The notes under the pieces were generated by a model. That model saw only the letters and a list, made by a program, of their open reading frames with translations. It made no database searches and was not told the origin of the DNA. Both the position numbers and the translations under genes were made by a program. This document shows positions 1 to 8,700 of a stretch of DNA of 58,125 nucleotides, piece after piece. The stretch is from an uncultured Oscillospiraceae bacterium. GTDB lineage: Bacteria > Bacillota > Clostridia > Oscillospirales > Acutalibacteraceae. The first letter of the stretch is position 1. Each line of letters opens with the position of its first letter. The stretch spans positions 1 to 58,125 of the forward strand of contig CABUNG010000013.1 in NCBI GenBank assembly GCA_902492895.1. The letters are read 5' to 3'.

Positions 1-25
1 ATCGACTACAGGAGGTGCAACCAAC

Positions 26-655
26 ATGGCTAGATATACCGGCCCGGTGTGCAGTCTTTGCCGCCGTGAAGGTCAAAAATTGTTTCTGAAGGGCGAGCGC
101 TGCTATACCAAGAAGTGCTCCGTCGACCGCCGCTCCTATGCTCCTGGCCAGCATGGTCAGGCGCGCAACAAGAAGGCGTCCGAATACGGCCGTCAGCTGC
201 GCACCAAGCAGTATGCCAAGCGTTACTACGGCGTGCTGGAGAGCCAGTTCCATCATTATTTTGAACTGGCCACCAAAATGCCGGGTGTCACCGGTGAAAA
301 CCTGCTCCGTCTGCTCGAATCCCGCCTGGACAACGTCGTCTATCGGCTGGGCTTCGCGAGCTCCCGCGCGCAGGCCCGCCAGCTCGTCACTCAGGGCCAT
401 TTCACTGTCAACGGCCGGAAAGTCAATATTCCGTCCTACCTGACCCGTCCGGGCCAGGTGGTCGCGGTCAAAGACGGCAGCCGTTCCCTCGGCAGCATGA
501 AGAGCATTGTGGAAGCGAACAGCTCTCGTCCGGTTCCGAAATGGCTGGATCTCAATCGTGAAACCCTGGAGGCCAAGATTGCGGCGGCTCCCGAGCGCGC
601 CGACATCGAGCTCCCGATCGAAGAAACCCTCATCGTCGAGTTGTACTCGAAGTAA
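26..655 (+). CDS. rpsD: 30S ribosomal protein S4
   Basis: Primary 16S rRNA-binding protein of the small subunit; it nucleates assembly of the 5' domain and in many bacteria represses its own translation. The 209-residue length is normal. The N-terminal region carries four cysteines (C9, C12, C26, C31) in a CxxC...C....C pattern, so this is the zinc-binding (C+) form of S4. The S4 RNA-binding domain lies at about residues 98-160 (ESRLDNVVYRLGFASSRAQA). The start follows an AGGAGG ribosome binding site at 11-16. It stands immediately before rpoA, as in the classical Firmicutes cluster. Identity is certain from the sequence. Confidence 0.98.
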   Translation: MARYTGPVCSLCRREGQKLFLKGERCYTKKCSVDRRSYAPGQHGQARNKKASEYGRQLRTKQYAKRYYGVLESQFHHYFELATKMPGVTGENLLRLLESRLDNVVYRLGFASSRAQARQLVTQGHFTVNGRKVNIPSYLTRPGQVVAVKDGSRSLGSMKSIVEANSSRPVPKWLDLNRETLEAKIAAAPERADIELPIEETLIVELYSK

Positions 656-663
656 GAGGCATG

Positions 664-700
664 GCCCGGTATTAACGCCGGGCATCCTCTGCCCCTTTTT
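664..700 (+). terminator. Weak hairpin between rpsD and rpoA
   Basis: A GCCCGG / CCGGGC inverted repeat (664-669 with 678-683) is followed about 12 bases later by a run of five T (696-700). The distance to the T-run is long, so at most this is an attenuator; rpsD and rpoA are probably still co-transcribed. Confidence 0.3.
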
Positions 701-776
701 CCGATTATACAACCGGACGCCACTCTCCGGCGCCGCCTGAGAGTGGAATGGTCCGTTTCTACAAGGAGGGTTTTGC

Positions 777-1730
777 ATGATTGAGATTGAGAAGCCCAGA
801 ATCGAAGCGCAGGACCTCGCTCCGAACGGCACGTACGGCAAGTTCGTGGTAGAGCCGCTCGAAAGAGGCTATGGCACCACCCTGGGAAACAGTCTGCGCC
901 GCGTGCTGCTGTCCTCCCTGCCCGGCGTGGCTGTCACATCGGTGAAGATCGACGGGATCCTGCACGAGTTTTCCACCATTGAAGGCGTCAAGGAAGATGT
1001 CACCGAGATCATCCTCAACATCAAAGGGCTGACTGCGCGGATCAACGGCGACGGCCCGAAGGTGGTGTATGTCGAGGCCGAAGGACCCGGCGAAGTCACG
1101 GCGGGCTCCATCAAATGCGACAGTGAAGTCGAAATCCTCGAGCCGGACATGCACATTGCCACGCTCGGTGACGGCGCCAAGCTGTATATGGAAATCACGC
1201 TCGATAAAGGGCGCGGGTATGTCCCGGCCGAGCGGAACAAACAGCAGATGCAGCCGGTGATCGGCCTGATTCCGGTCGATTCGATCTATACACCGGTCCA
1301 GAAGGTGAATTACACCGTCGAAAACACCCGAGTCGGCCAGATCACCGACTACGACAAGCTGACGCTTGAGGTCTGGACCAACGGCACGATCTCTGCAAAA
1401 GAGGCGGTCTCCCTGGGAGCCAAGGTGCTCACGGAGCATCTGAACCTGTTTGTGGATCTGTCCGGCGAAGCGTATGCCGGCGATTCCATCATGGTGGAAA
1501 AAGATGACAAGGGCAAGGAAAAGGTTTTGGAAATGACGATCGAGGAACTCGATTTGTCGGTCCGGTCCTTTAACTGCCTCAAGCGGGCCGGTATCAATAC
1601 CGTCGAAGACCTGATCAGCAAGTCGGAAGACGATATGATGAAGGTGCGCAACCTGGGCCGCAAGTCCCTGGAAGAGGTCATCAACAAACTGGCGTCGCTG
1701 GGCTTCAGCCTGTACGACGAAGAGGAATAA
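777..1730 (+). CDS. rpoA: DNA-directed RNA polymerase subunit alpha
   Basis: Alpha subunit of RNA polymerase: its dimer is the platform for beta and beta' assembly, and its C-terminal domain contacts UP elements and activators. The protein is 317 residues, the usual Firmicutes length. The N-terminal dimerisation domain (about 1-230) contains the typical ERGYGTTLGNSLRRVLLSSLPG segment; the alpha-CTD (about 250-310) shows the helix-hairpin-helix core with SVRSFNCLKRAGINTVEDL and RNLGRKSLEEV. The ATG is preceded by AAGGAGGG at about 762-769. It lies between rpsD and rplQ, the conserved order. Identity is certain. Confidence 0.98.
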   Translation: MIEIEKPRIEAQDLAPNGTYGKFVVEPLERGYGTTLGNSLRRVLLSSLPGVAVTSVKIDGILHEFSTIEGVKEDVTEIILNIKGLTARINGDGPKVVYVEAEGPGEVTAGSIKCDSEVEILEPDMHIATLGDGAKLYMEITLDKGRGYVPAERNKQQMQPVIGLIPVDSIYTPVQKVNYTVENTRVGQITDYDKLTLEVWTNGTISAKEAVSLGAKVLTEHLNLFVDLSGEAYAGDSIMVEKDDKGKEKVLEMTIEELDLSVRSFNCLKRAGINTVEDLISKSEDDMMKVRNLGRKSLEEVINKLASLGFSLYDEEE

Positions 1731-1804
1731 CGCGAACGCCCGCTGAAAGGGCATAGGCGGTCCCCTATCCGGGACTGCAAACCGATGGAAAAGGAGTGAA
1801 TCAT

Positions 1805-2149
1805 ATGCCCGGTACCAGAAAGCTCGGCAGGCCGACGGCCTCTCGTCTGGCGATGCTCAGAGCCATGGTGACCTTCCTGCTGGAAAAAGGCCGGATCGAA
1901 ACCACGGTTACCCGTGCCAAAGAAGTCCGGTCTATGACCGAAAAAATGATCACCATTGCGAAGGACCCGACCCTCGCGAATAAGCGCCTGGTGTTTTCCT
2001 TCGTCACCAAAGAGAGCGTTTCCAAGAAGCTGTTCGACGAAATCGCGCCCAAGTATGCCGACCGCAACGGCGGCTATACCCGCATCATCAAGACCGGCGC
2101 CCGCCGCGGCGACGCCGCCGAGATGGCGATCATCGAACTGGTGAAATAA
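1805..2149 (+). CDS. rplQ: 50S ribosomal protein L17
   Basis: Large-subunit protein near the peptide exit tunnel. The product is 114 residues when started at the ATG at 1805 (MPGTRKLGRP, the family's invariant N-terminus). A GTG nine bases upstream overlaps the ribosome binding site AAGGAG (1791-1796), so it is not the start. The family core RLAMLRAMVTFLLEKGRIETT and the C-terminal YTRIIKTGARRGDAAEMAIIEL are present. Last gene of the cluster, followed by a strong terminator. Confidence 0.97.
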   Translation: MPGTRKLGRPTASRLAMLRAMVTFLLEKGRIETTVTRAKEVRSMTEKMITIAKDPTLANKRLVFSFVTKESVSKKLFDEIAPKYADRNGGYTRIIKTGARRGDAAEMAIIELVK

Positions 2150-2163
2150 GTCTGTTCAATCCA

Positions 2164-2192
2164 AAAAGCGGAACCGAAAGGTTCCGCTTTTT
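2164..2192 (+). terminator. Rho-independent terminator after rplQ
   Basis: A 12-bp perfect stem (AAAAGCGGAACC / GGTTCCGCTTTT) with a GAAA tetraloop, running into T-rich sequence. It closes the ribosomal protein/rpoA operon. Confidence 0.92.
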
Positions 2193-2222
2193 ATTTTATC
2201 GGCATTTAATGACCTATAAAAC

Positions 2223-2252
2223 TTGACAAAACGCGGCGGTCTGTCATACCAT
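2223..2252 (+). promoter_or_regulatory. Promoter of the structured leader RNA
   Basis: Consensus -35 TTGACA at 2223-2228 and a -10-like TACCAT at 2247-2252, 18 bp apart. It lies after the rplQ terminator and upstream of the folded RNA, so transcription would start near 2259. The -10 is imperfect. Confidence 0.5.
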
Positions 2253-2259
2253 ATAGATA

Positions 2260-2600
2260 GATTCTAATGCATTTTCTGACATACAATAAATAATATATCG
2301 TTATGCAGCGGGTTCTCCTGCTGCATAAACGTGGGGAATGTCCCCGGCTGAATCCGTGCGGGCGTACGGGGGGCATGAATCGCCGCCGCGTTATGCGATG
2401 TACAGGAGAGGCGGAAACCATAGTCGGCTGAATGGGGTGTACGGGTACGAGGTCAATCCATTCCGTCTGAACGCCGTCAATCGGGTTTGGGGTTAGAATC
2501 CCCAGGCAAGCCTGTCCGGAACCTGTCAGGAACTGGGTGTGGTCCCGTAACGGATCCGCATAAACCGTGGAGGTCTGATAAGAAAGTATCTCCTAAAGAA
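2260..2600 (+). ncRNA. Candidate structured leader RNA of unknown class
   Basis: About 340 bases between promoter and gene without a convincing reading frame but packed with foldable segments. Visible helices: TTATGCAGC / GCTGCATAA (2301-2328, 9 bp plus inner pairs); GGGGA / TCCCC (2333-2345); CCGTGC / GTACGG with GGGC loop (2353-2368); GAATGG / CCATTC (about 2430-2463); TGGGG / CCCCA closing a seven-base TTAGAAT loop (about 2489-2505), which fits the T-loop rule U-U-N-R-A-N-N; GATA / TATC within GGAG...CTCC (about 2570-2593). The CGGCTGAAT octamer-plus occurs twice. No known riboswitch core (cobalamin, T-box, SAM, lysine, glmS, c-di-GMP) could be matched. It may be a cis-regulator of the gene at 2613 or an independent ncRNA; the raiA-type class is a guess only. 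Confidence 0.5.
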
Positions 2601-2612
2601 AGAAGGCGCTCT

Positions 2613-3167
2613 ATGAACGGTTCACGTCCGGGCTGGGGGCGGATCGCCTGGCCGGTACTGATCGCGTGTCCCCTGCTTCTGCTGCAGGTTCTGGCCATGG
2701 AGCTCTATAAAACGGCGGGCTTCACGCGGCTGGTACTCGGCACGGTGTTTCAGTGGATCTGGTTTCTCTGTGCCGGGGGCGGTCTGCTCCTGCTGGGGCT
2801 GGCCCTGTATCACCTGGTTCGCTGTTTACGCACCGGTCCGGGACTCGGACGAAAAATGCTGTCCGCCGTGGTCTGCGTCCTTCTTGGCGCGGGCGCGCTC
2901 TTCGGTTTCGGGGATGCCCTGACCTATCAGGACGGCGGGCTGTATTCCGCGACCGTGACCGCAAAAGGCAGCGACCGGATAGGGGACTACGTCGTAATGG
3001 AAGCGCAAATCGGCAATATATCGCAGAGCTTTGAGCTTCGCTGTTCGGTCGGTACGTGCCATCTGCTGGAGGTGGGGCGCGTCTATGGCCCGGTTTATTA
3101 TGTGGAGAAGGGGAAAAACGGGCCGAAGTATCTGACAAACGTATTTCCGAAAGACGGATCTTTATGA
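2613..3167 (+). CDS. Small membrane protein of unknown function
   Basis: A 184-residue protein that I do not recognise. The frame is open from 2487, but that upstream part overlaps the folded leader RNA; the ATG at 2613 has GAAGG about seven bases upstream and starts directly before a hydrophobic segment. Three membrane segments are visible at about residues 9-30, 40-65 and 82-105 (IACPLLLLQVLAM, FLCAGGGLLLLGLAL, VVCVLLGAGALFGFG), followed by an outward-facing domain of about 75 residues with alternating polar/hydrophobic strands and two cysteines. It forms a unit of its own with a promoter at 2223 and a terminator at 3189. No function can be given. Confidence 0.7.
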   Translation: MNGSRPGWGRIAWPVLIACPLLLLQVLAMELYKTAGFTRLVLGTVFQWIWFLCAGGGLLLLGLALYHLVRCLRTGPGLGRKMLSAVVCVLLGAGALFGFGDALTYQDGGLYSATVTAKGSDRIGDYVVMEAQIGNISQSFELRCSVGTCHLLEVGRVYGPVYYVEKGKNGPKYLTNVFPKDGSL

Positions 3168-3188
3168 GGGCGGCCATCGTAACCGCCA

Positions 3189-3223
3189 AAAGCGGCGTGA
3201 CAAGGAGTCACGCCGCTTTTTTT
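3189..3223. terminator. Bidirectional terminator between convergent genes
   Basis: A 13-bp perfect stem AAAGCGGCGTGAC / GTCACGCCGCTTT with a five-base loop, followed by a T-run on the plus strand and preceded by A residues. The stop codon of the minus-strand ABC permease (3208-3210) lies inside it. Confidence 0.88.
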
Positions 3224-3921
3224 GGCAGCAGTATGCTGCAGAGGACAACCGAGGCCAGGAGCATACCGGCCAAAGGGATAAAGTGGGCGGGATCAAAGGA
3301 TGCGCCGGTCATCAGCCGATAGCCCCAGGAGGCGGGCAGGATATTCCCCGCATAGGCGAGAGGGGCCGGCAGCAGATCGGAGGGGAACATGATCCCCGAC
3401 AGCATGATGGAGGGCAGAAACACCAACTGCGTCACCATGGTGAGCTTGGCCTGGCTTTTGACCAGCAGCCCCATCACGCTCCCGATTCCTAGGGATACCG
3501 CGATAACGGCCGCAAGCGAGGCAGCGTATACCGGTAAATTTGCCGGAGGCGCGGCATCGTAAATCAAGCGGGCCAAGAGATAGAGCACCCCGCACATCAT
3601 CGACAGATGGATAAACGCGGACAGAAACATCGTGACCAGGCCGAGGGAAAGCGGTACGCCGTTGGCTCTGTATACGTTTTTGATATCGCCGGCGTACGTT
3701 TCTACGAGGGTGGGGGGGAGGCCGACCAAAGCCCCCATGGACACGCCGAATACCGTCATGGACTGTATCAGGGTCTGGCGGGATTCCGGCATGACCGTCG
3801 TGAAGATTCCACCCATAAGGAGGAAAAACAAAAGGGGCACCACATAGCAGGTAATCAGCAGCGATTTGCTGCGGATATCGAGCTTCCACTGCAGGGCGAC
3901 CCCGTACAAAAAAGCGCTCAT
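3208..3921 (-). CDS. ABC-2 type transporter permease
   Basis: Membrane subunit of an ABC exporter, 237 residues with six predicted membrane segments of the ABC-2 fold (for example LLITCYVVPLLFFLLMGG near residue 20 and a final hydrophobic helix ending SILLPKKAA). The start at 3921 gives an ATGA overlap with the stop of the ATPase gene upstream; upstream in-frame codons would read through that gene. Together with the ATPase at 3918-4733 and the MerR regulator it forms an inducible efflux unit. The substrate is unknown; drug or peptide export is likely from the family and the regulator. Confidence 0.85.
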   Translation of the reverse strand: MSAFLYGVALQWKLDIRSKSLLITCYVVPLLFFLLMGGIFTTVMPESRQTLIQSMTVFGVSMGALVGLPPTLVETYAGDIKNVYRANGVPLSLGLVTMFLSAFIHLSMMCGVLYLLARLIYDAAPPANLPVYAASLAAVIAVSLGIGSVMGLLVKSQAKLTMVTQLVFLPSIMLSGIMFPSDLLPAPLAYAGNILPASWGYRLMTGASFDPAHFIPLAGMLLASVVLCSILLPKKAA

Positions 3922-4733
3922 GTCCCGTCCCCCCTTGCCATGTCGAGAAAATGCTCTTCCAGCGTCCCCCGCTCTATTCGGATGTCCAGGACGGTGAGGC
4001 CTTTTCGTTTGTAATCCTCCAGCCATGTCAGCAAGGTATCGGCGACGGCGTCCGTTTCCGCAGAGTCGACACCCTGCTCGGTTTCGACGTGTACGGTATA
4101 GCGTTTGCCGGTTTTGGCGCTCAGCTCGGCGGCCGTCCCGCAGAAAACCGCCTGGCCGTGCCGCAGAATTACCAAGCGGTCACAGAGGCTTTCGACTTCC
4201 GCCATGTCGTGGCTGGCGAGCAGGATCGTCTTTCCCTGCGCCTTCAGTCTGCGGATTTGTTCGTGAAGCGCCAGACGCCCCTCCACATCCAAACCGGCGG
4301 TGGGTTCGTCCAAAATCACAATATCCGGGTCACGGACCAGGGCCAAAGCCAGATGCAAACGCCGTTTTTGTCCCGTTGAAAGATTGTGATACGGCGTGCG
4401 CTCCAGTTCGGCAATTCCCAGGGACTCCAGCATAGCCGGGTCGACACGGGTTTTGTTCCATTTGGCAAACAGCCGGACCGCTTCCATGGGCTTGATATGG
4501 GACGGCAGAGACGCCGACTGCAGCTGGATGCCCATCCGGCCGTTGATCCGTATGCGGCCGCCGTCCGTTTTGCGCAGACCCTCGATGCATTCGAGGGCGG
4601 TGGTTTTACCCGCGCCGTTTACGCCGAGCAGGGCCAATATCTCGCCCTTCCGTACATCGAACTGCAGCCCCTTAAGCACGGCGTGATCGCCGTAGCTTTT
4701 TTTCAGGCCGTCAATCTGTATCGCGTAACTCAT
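3918..4733 (-). CDS. ABC transporter ATP-binding protein
   Basis: ATPase subunit (271 residues) partnering the permease at 3208. Walker A GVNGAGKT lies near residue 37, signature LSTGQKRR near 118, Walker B DIVILDEPTAGLD near 138 and the switch histidine in LLASHDM. The region after about residue 215 resembles the DUF4162-like tail of multidrug/antibiotic-resistance ATPases of the CcmA type. It overlaps the MerR gene by 23 bases upstream and the permease by 4 bases downstream, so all three are translationally linked. Confidence 0.9.
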   Translation of the reverse strand: MSYAIQIDGLKKSYGDHAVLKGLQFDVRKGEILALLGVNGAGKTTALECIEGLRKTDGGRIRINGRMGIQLQSASLPSHIKPMEAVRLFAKWNKTRVDPAMLESLGIAELERTPYHNLSTGQKRRLHLALALVRDPDIVILDEPTAGLDVEGRLALHEQIRRLKAQGKTILLASHDMAEVESLCDRLVILRHGQAVFCGTAAELSAKTGKRYTVHVETEQGVDSAETDAVADTLLTWLEDYKRKGLTVLDIRIERGTLEEHFLDMARGDGT

Positions 4734-5529
4734 GCGCGTCTCCCTTCAGCGGGTCGTAGCCTGTTGCCGTAAAATACACGTCCAGGGCCTGTTTGATATA
4801 GGAATTGGCCGCCGCCTGTTGCTGGTTCCACTCCGGGTCCGGGCCTGGCCGCCCGCCTGTTTCGAGCAGATTCGGCAGCAGCCGCAGATCCCCACCCGTA
4901 AAGTCCAGGATCATGTCCCAGAATGCCTTGGCAAAGTCCTGCCCCGGTTCGCTTTCCGGCGGCACGCCTGTCTTCTGCAGGCGGATGGCCTCGTCGGACA
5001 AGTTCTGGAACCGTTCCATCATCACGCGGCCGCTCTCTTTGTCGAAATGGGTCCGGCAGTATTGCAGCGTCTGGTCATCGAAATGCTTGATCATCCAGTA
5101 AAACTCATTTTTCATCTGCAGATTGACCAGGATATCCGCAACCTTCTTAAAATCCACCGTCTGCATCTGCAGCACTTCCGTCCGAAGGGCGTCGATGGCC
5201 TGCAGGGATTCCGCCAGGCTTTCCATCTTTTTGCGGATGTCGTCGGCTTGTTCAGACAGGGCGGCGGCGACATCGGCGGGCGTATCGAGAGCAATCAGGC
5301 GGGTTTTGATATCCTTGAGAGAAAAGCCCAGAGCCTTCAGGGAGAGGATCTGGTGGAGTTTGATCCTATCCTTGTCGGTATAGAGCCTGCGCCCGCCGTC
5401 GCTCATCGCCGAAGGCGCCAGCAGCCCTTCGGCATCGTAATACTGCAGGGTGCGGACCGTTGTTCCCATTTTTTTCGCCAGTTCCCCCACCGTCATATAT
5501 CCTTTGGGAATTGCGGTATAGGATTCCAT
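4711..5529 (-). CDS. MerR family transcriptional regulator
   Basis: Transcription activator/repressor of 272 residues. The N-terminal winged helix-turn-helix is typical (MTVGELAKKMGTTVRTLQYYDAEGLL), followed by a long dimerisation coiled coil (about residues 85-125) and a roughly 140-residue effector domain of unknown ligand. The ATG at 5529 follows AAAGGAG; the codons upstream in frame run into the promoter. It is first in the operon with the ABC exporter and sits directly behind a 19-bp-spaced promoter with a dyad, the hallmark of MerR control, so it probably autoregulates and induces the exporter on binding a toxic compound. Confidence 0.9.
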   Translation of the reverse strand: MESYTAIPKGYMTVGELAKKMGTTVRTLQYYDAEGLLAPSAMSDGGRRLYTDKDRIKLHQILSLKALGFSLKDIKTRLIALDTPADVAAALSEQADDIRKKMESLAESLQAIDALRTEVLQMQTVDFKKVADILVNLQMKNEFYWMIKHFDDQTLQYCRTHFDKESGRVMMERFQNLSDEAIRLQKTGVPPESEPGQDFAKAFWDMILDFTGGDLRLLPNLLETGGRPGPDPEWNQQQAAANSYIKQALDVYFTATGYDPLKGDAHELRDTD

Positions 5530-5557
5530 ACGCACTCTCCTTTCGCTGCACAAGCTT

Positions 5558-5588
5558 ATCATAACACATGACGCAGCGTCATAAGCAA
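5558..5588 (-). promoter_or_regulatory. MerR-type promoter with 19-bp spacer and dyad operator
   Basis: On the minus strand, -35 TTGCTT (5583-5588) and -10 TATGAT (5558-5563) are separated by exactly 19 bp. The spacer is filled by the perfect palindrome ATGACGC-A-GCGTCAT (5568-5582). A 19-20 bp spacer with a central dyad is diagnostic of MerR-family activation by DNA underwinding. It drives merR and the ABC exporter. Confidence 0.88.
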
Positions 5589-5663
5589 GCCGGATCCGAT
5601 CTTCCGATTTGGAAATGACTGGGGATTCCGCCCACGCGCCTAAAAACGGATACAGAAGAACAA

Positions 5664-5694
5664 AAGCCCATGTGACGCGGCATCACATGGGCTT
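5664..5694 (-). terminator. Terminator after mfd
   Basis: A 12-bp stem AAGCCCATGTGA / TCACATGGGCTT with a seven-base loop; on the minus strand it is followed by TTTTGTTCTT. It lies just past the mfd stop codon. Confidence 0.8.
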
Positions 5695-5712
5695 CGGACT
5701 TTTGATTCTGAA

Positions 5713-8700
5713 TCAGGAGGACGGCTCCGAAGAGGTCTCTTGGGCCGCCTGAAGCGCTTCCCGCAGGGTGTCCAGGGAGGTCAGACCAGGCTTCACTTTG
5801 ACGGCCAGGTAAGGCTTGGGCCCGGCATTGATCATCACCCGGCCCTTGAGCGCGGCGGACATGCGGGATCCCGCCGCCAGGTCGAGTTTCCTCTGGAAGA
5901 GCAGCAGCGTGTCGGCCTGCTGCTTGATTTCATAAATGCCGAGCTCCGCCGCCATGTTCCGCAGCAGGGCCACGTCGATGAGTCCCTGCACGGCTTCCGG
6001 CGGCTCGCCGAAGCGGTCGATGAGTTCGTCGTAAACATCCAGGGAATCCTCCTCGGTCCGGATATCCGCGATCCGGCGGTAGACATCCAGCCGCTGGGCG
6101 TTGGAGGATATATAGGCCTCGGGAATATGGGCCGCGACGGGCAGATCGATGAGGCATTCCGCCTCCTCGGTGCGGGAGGGAAGCCCTTTTTCCTCATTGA
6201 CGGCGTCGGCCAGAAGTTTCAGGTACATTTCATATCCGACCGCTTCCATATGGCCATGCTGCTGGGAGCCGAGCAGATTCCCGGCCCCGCGGATTTCCAT
6301 ATCCCGCATCGCGATTTTGAACCCGGCCCCGAATTCGGTGAATTCCCGGATGGCTTCCAGGCGCTTTGAGGCGACATCCGAAAGCACCTTGCCCCGCACG
6401 AAGGTCAGGAACGCGAAGGCGCGGCGGGAGGAGCGGCCCACCCGGCCACGCAGCTGATGCAGCTGGGAAAGGCCGAACCGGTCGGCGTTTTCGATGATGA
6501 GGGTGTTGACGTTCGGGACATCGACACCGGTTTCGATGATGGTGGTGCAGACAAGCACGTCGATTTCATGTTCGAGAACCTGACGCCAGATTTCCGACAT
6601 CTCGTCCTCGCTCATTTTGCCGTGAGCGAACGCCACCCGGGCTTCCGGGATCCGCATCTGGATGCCGGCGGCGCACCGCTCGATGGTTTCCACCCGGTTG
6701 TGGAGGTAATATACCTGCCCTCCCCGGCGGAGCTCCCGCCGGATCGCGTCGGTGATGATAGCATTGTCGTGCTCGAGCACATAGGTCTGGACCGGGCGCC
6801 GGTCCTGCGGCGCCTCTTCAATGACCGACATGTCCCGGATGCCGCTCATGGCCATATTGAGGGTACGGGGAATCGGCGTCGCGGACAGGGTGAGCACATC
6901 GATATTGGGCGCAAGCTCCTTTATCCGTTCCTTTTGGGAGACGCCGAAGCGCTGCTCCTCATCCACGATAAAGAGGCCGAGATTGCGGAATTTGACATCT
7001 TTGGAGAGCATCCGGTGGGTCCCCACCAGAATATCGAGCTCGCCGCTGGCGGCCCGGCGGAGGATGGATTCCTGCTCTTTAGGCGTGCGGAAACGGGACA
7101 GCATTTCCACCTGGACGGGGAACCCCTCAAAACGGCGGACAATGGTATTGTAGTGCTGAAAGGCGAGGATAGTGGTCGGCACGAGAATGACGCACTGCCT
7201 GCTTTCCGAGACGCATTTGAAGGCCGCGCGGAGCGCCACTTCGGTTTTGCCGAATCCCACGTCTCCGCACAGGAGGCGGTCCATGGAGACGGGGCGTTCC
7301 ATATCGCCCTTGATCTCGTCTATGCAGCGGAGCTGGTCCTCGGTCTCCTCGTATTCGAAATGCCGTTCGAAATCGTACTGCCATTCGGTATCGGGGCCAA
7401 AGGCGTAACCGGGTGTCGCCATCCGTTTGGAATACAGCTGGATCAGCTCTTTCGCAATATCCTTGACGGCCGCCCGCACGCGGGTTTTGGCCTTCTGCCA
7501 TTCCTGGCCGCCCAGGCGGTGGAGCCGGACTTTGACCTCATCCTTGGTGCCGATGTATTTCGAAACCAGGTCGAGCTGGGTGACAGGGACATAAAGGGTA
7601 TCGCCTTTGTCGTACTGCAGCTTGATATAATCCTTGACAACCCCCTGCACATCCAGCTGATGGATGCCTTCATACAGGCCGATGCCGTGGGCGGCGTGAA
7701 CGATGTAATCGCCCGGCGACAGCTCGGCCAGGCTGTGGATTTCGGCGCCCTTGTTTTTGCTGCGCCGCGTTTTCCGACGGTAAGACGAGACGCGTCCGTG
7801 GGTAATGACGGCGAATCCGGCTTCCGGAAAATCCGCCCCGGCCGATAGTCCGCCCCGGATGACCAAGATCCGGCCTTTGAGCGGCTTGTCGGGAGAGGGC
7901 GCATACAGGGCGGGCAGCCCTTGTTTCTGTAGATCGCCCGCCAGAGTCTCCGCGTTTTTTTCTTCGGCGCCTGCCAGCACCACGCAGGCCATGTTCCGAT
8001 GCAGCATATCCCGCAGATCGTCGCAGAGGAGCTCCAGGCCCCCGGACCATACCGGCAGTTGACGGGCGGTCACATTATACAAAGAGTGTATCTTGATATC
8101 GGGGCTGGTGCGGGCAAACGCCTCGAGAAACACCGTGTCCCGCTGTTCCAGAACAGCGGAAAGAGCATCCCAGTCCAGCATATATTCCGAAAGGCCGCGG
8201 CAGAGCTGCCCCTCTTCCAACAGGGTCTTGATGTCTTCCTGCAGCTGCCACTGTGCCGTGCGCAGCCGTTCCCGCACCTTGACCCCTTCGGATACCAGCA
8301 GAAGCGCGCCACCCGCATAATCGAGGGCCGTGGCGGGCTTAGGATAAATCAGCGAAATGTATTTGTCCAGCGAGGCGGGAAATCCGCCTCCCCGGAGGCG
8401 GTCGGCATCGGCCAGCAGATTTTCCCGCTGCAGGGCCGCCGTTTTGCCGCGCAGGGAGGCGGCCAGTTCCTCGATGCGGCCAGCCAGAGTCCCAGCGTCG
8501 TCGTAGAGAATTTCAGCTGCCGGCGGAATGTCTGCACTGTCCAGCGGATCGGTCCGCCGCTGGGTGAGCAGATCAAAATACGACAGGGTATCCACCGTAT
8601 CGCCCCACAGCTCGATACGGATGGGAAAGGAGCACTGGGCCGCATATACATCGAAGATGCCGCCCCGGACAGCATATTGGCCGGGGCCTTCGATCTGTTC

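Noticed and set aside
759..1754. A 331-codon open frame on the minus strand opposite rpoA
   Set aside because: It is the mirror of a conserved gene in GC-rich DNA; rpoA is certain and the mirror protein has no recognisable domains or start site.
2487..2515. tRNA or tmRNA end because of a T-arm-like hairpin GGGG-TTAGAAT-CCCC
   Set aside because: The loop lacks the TTC of a real T-arm and there is no acceptor stem, D-arm or anticodon arm around it.
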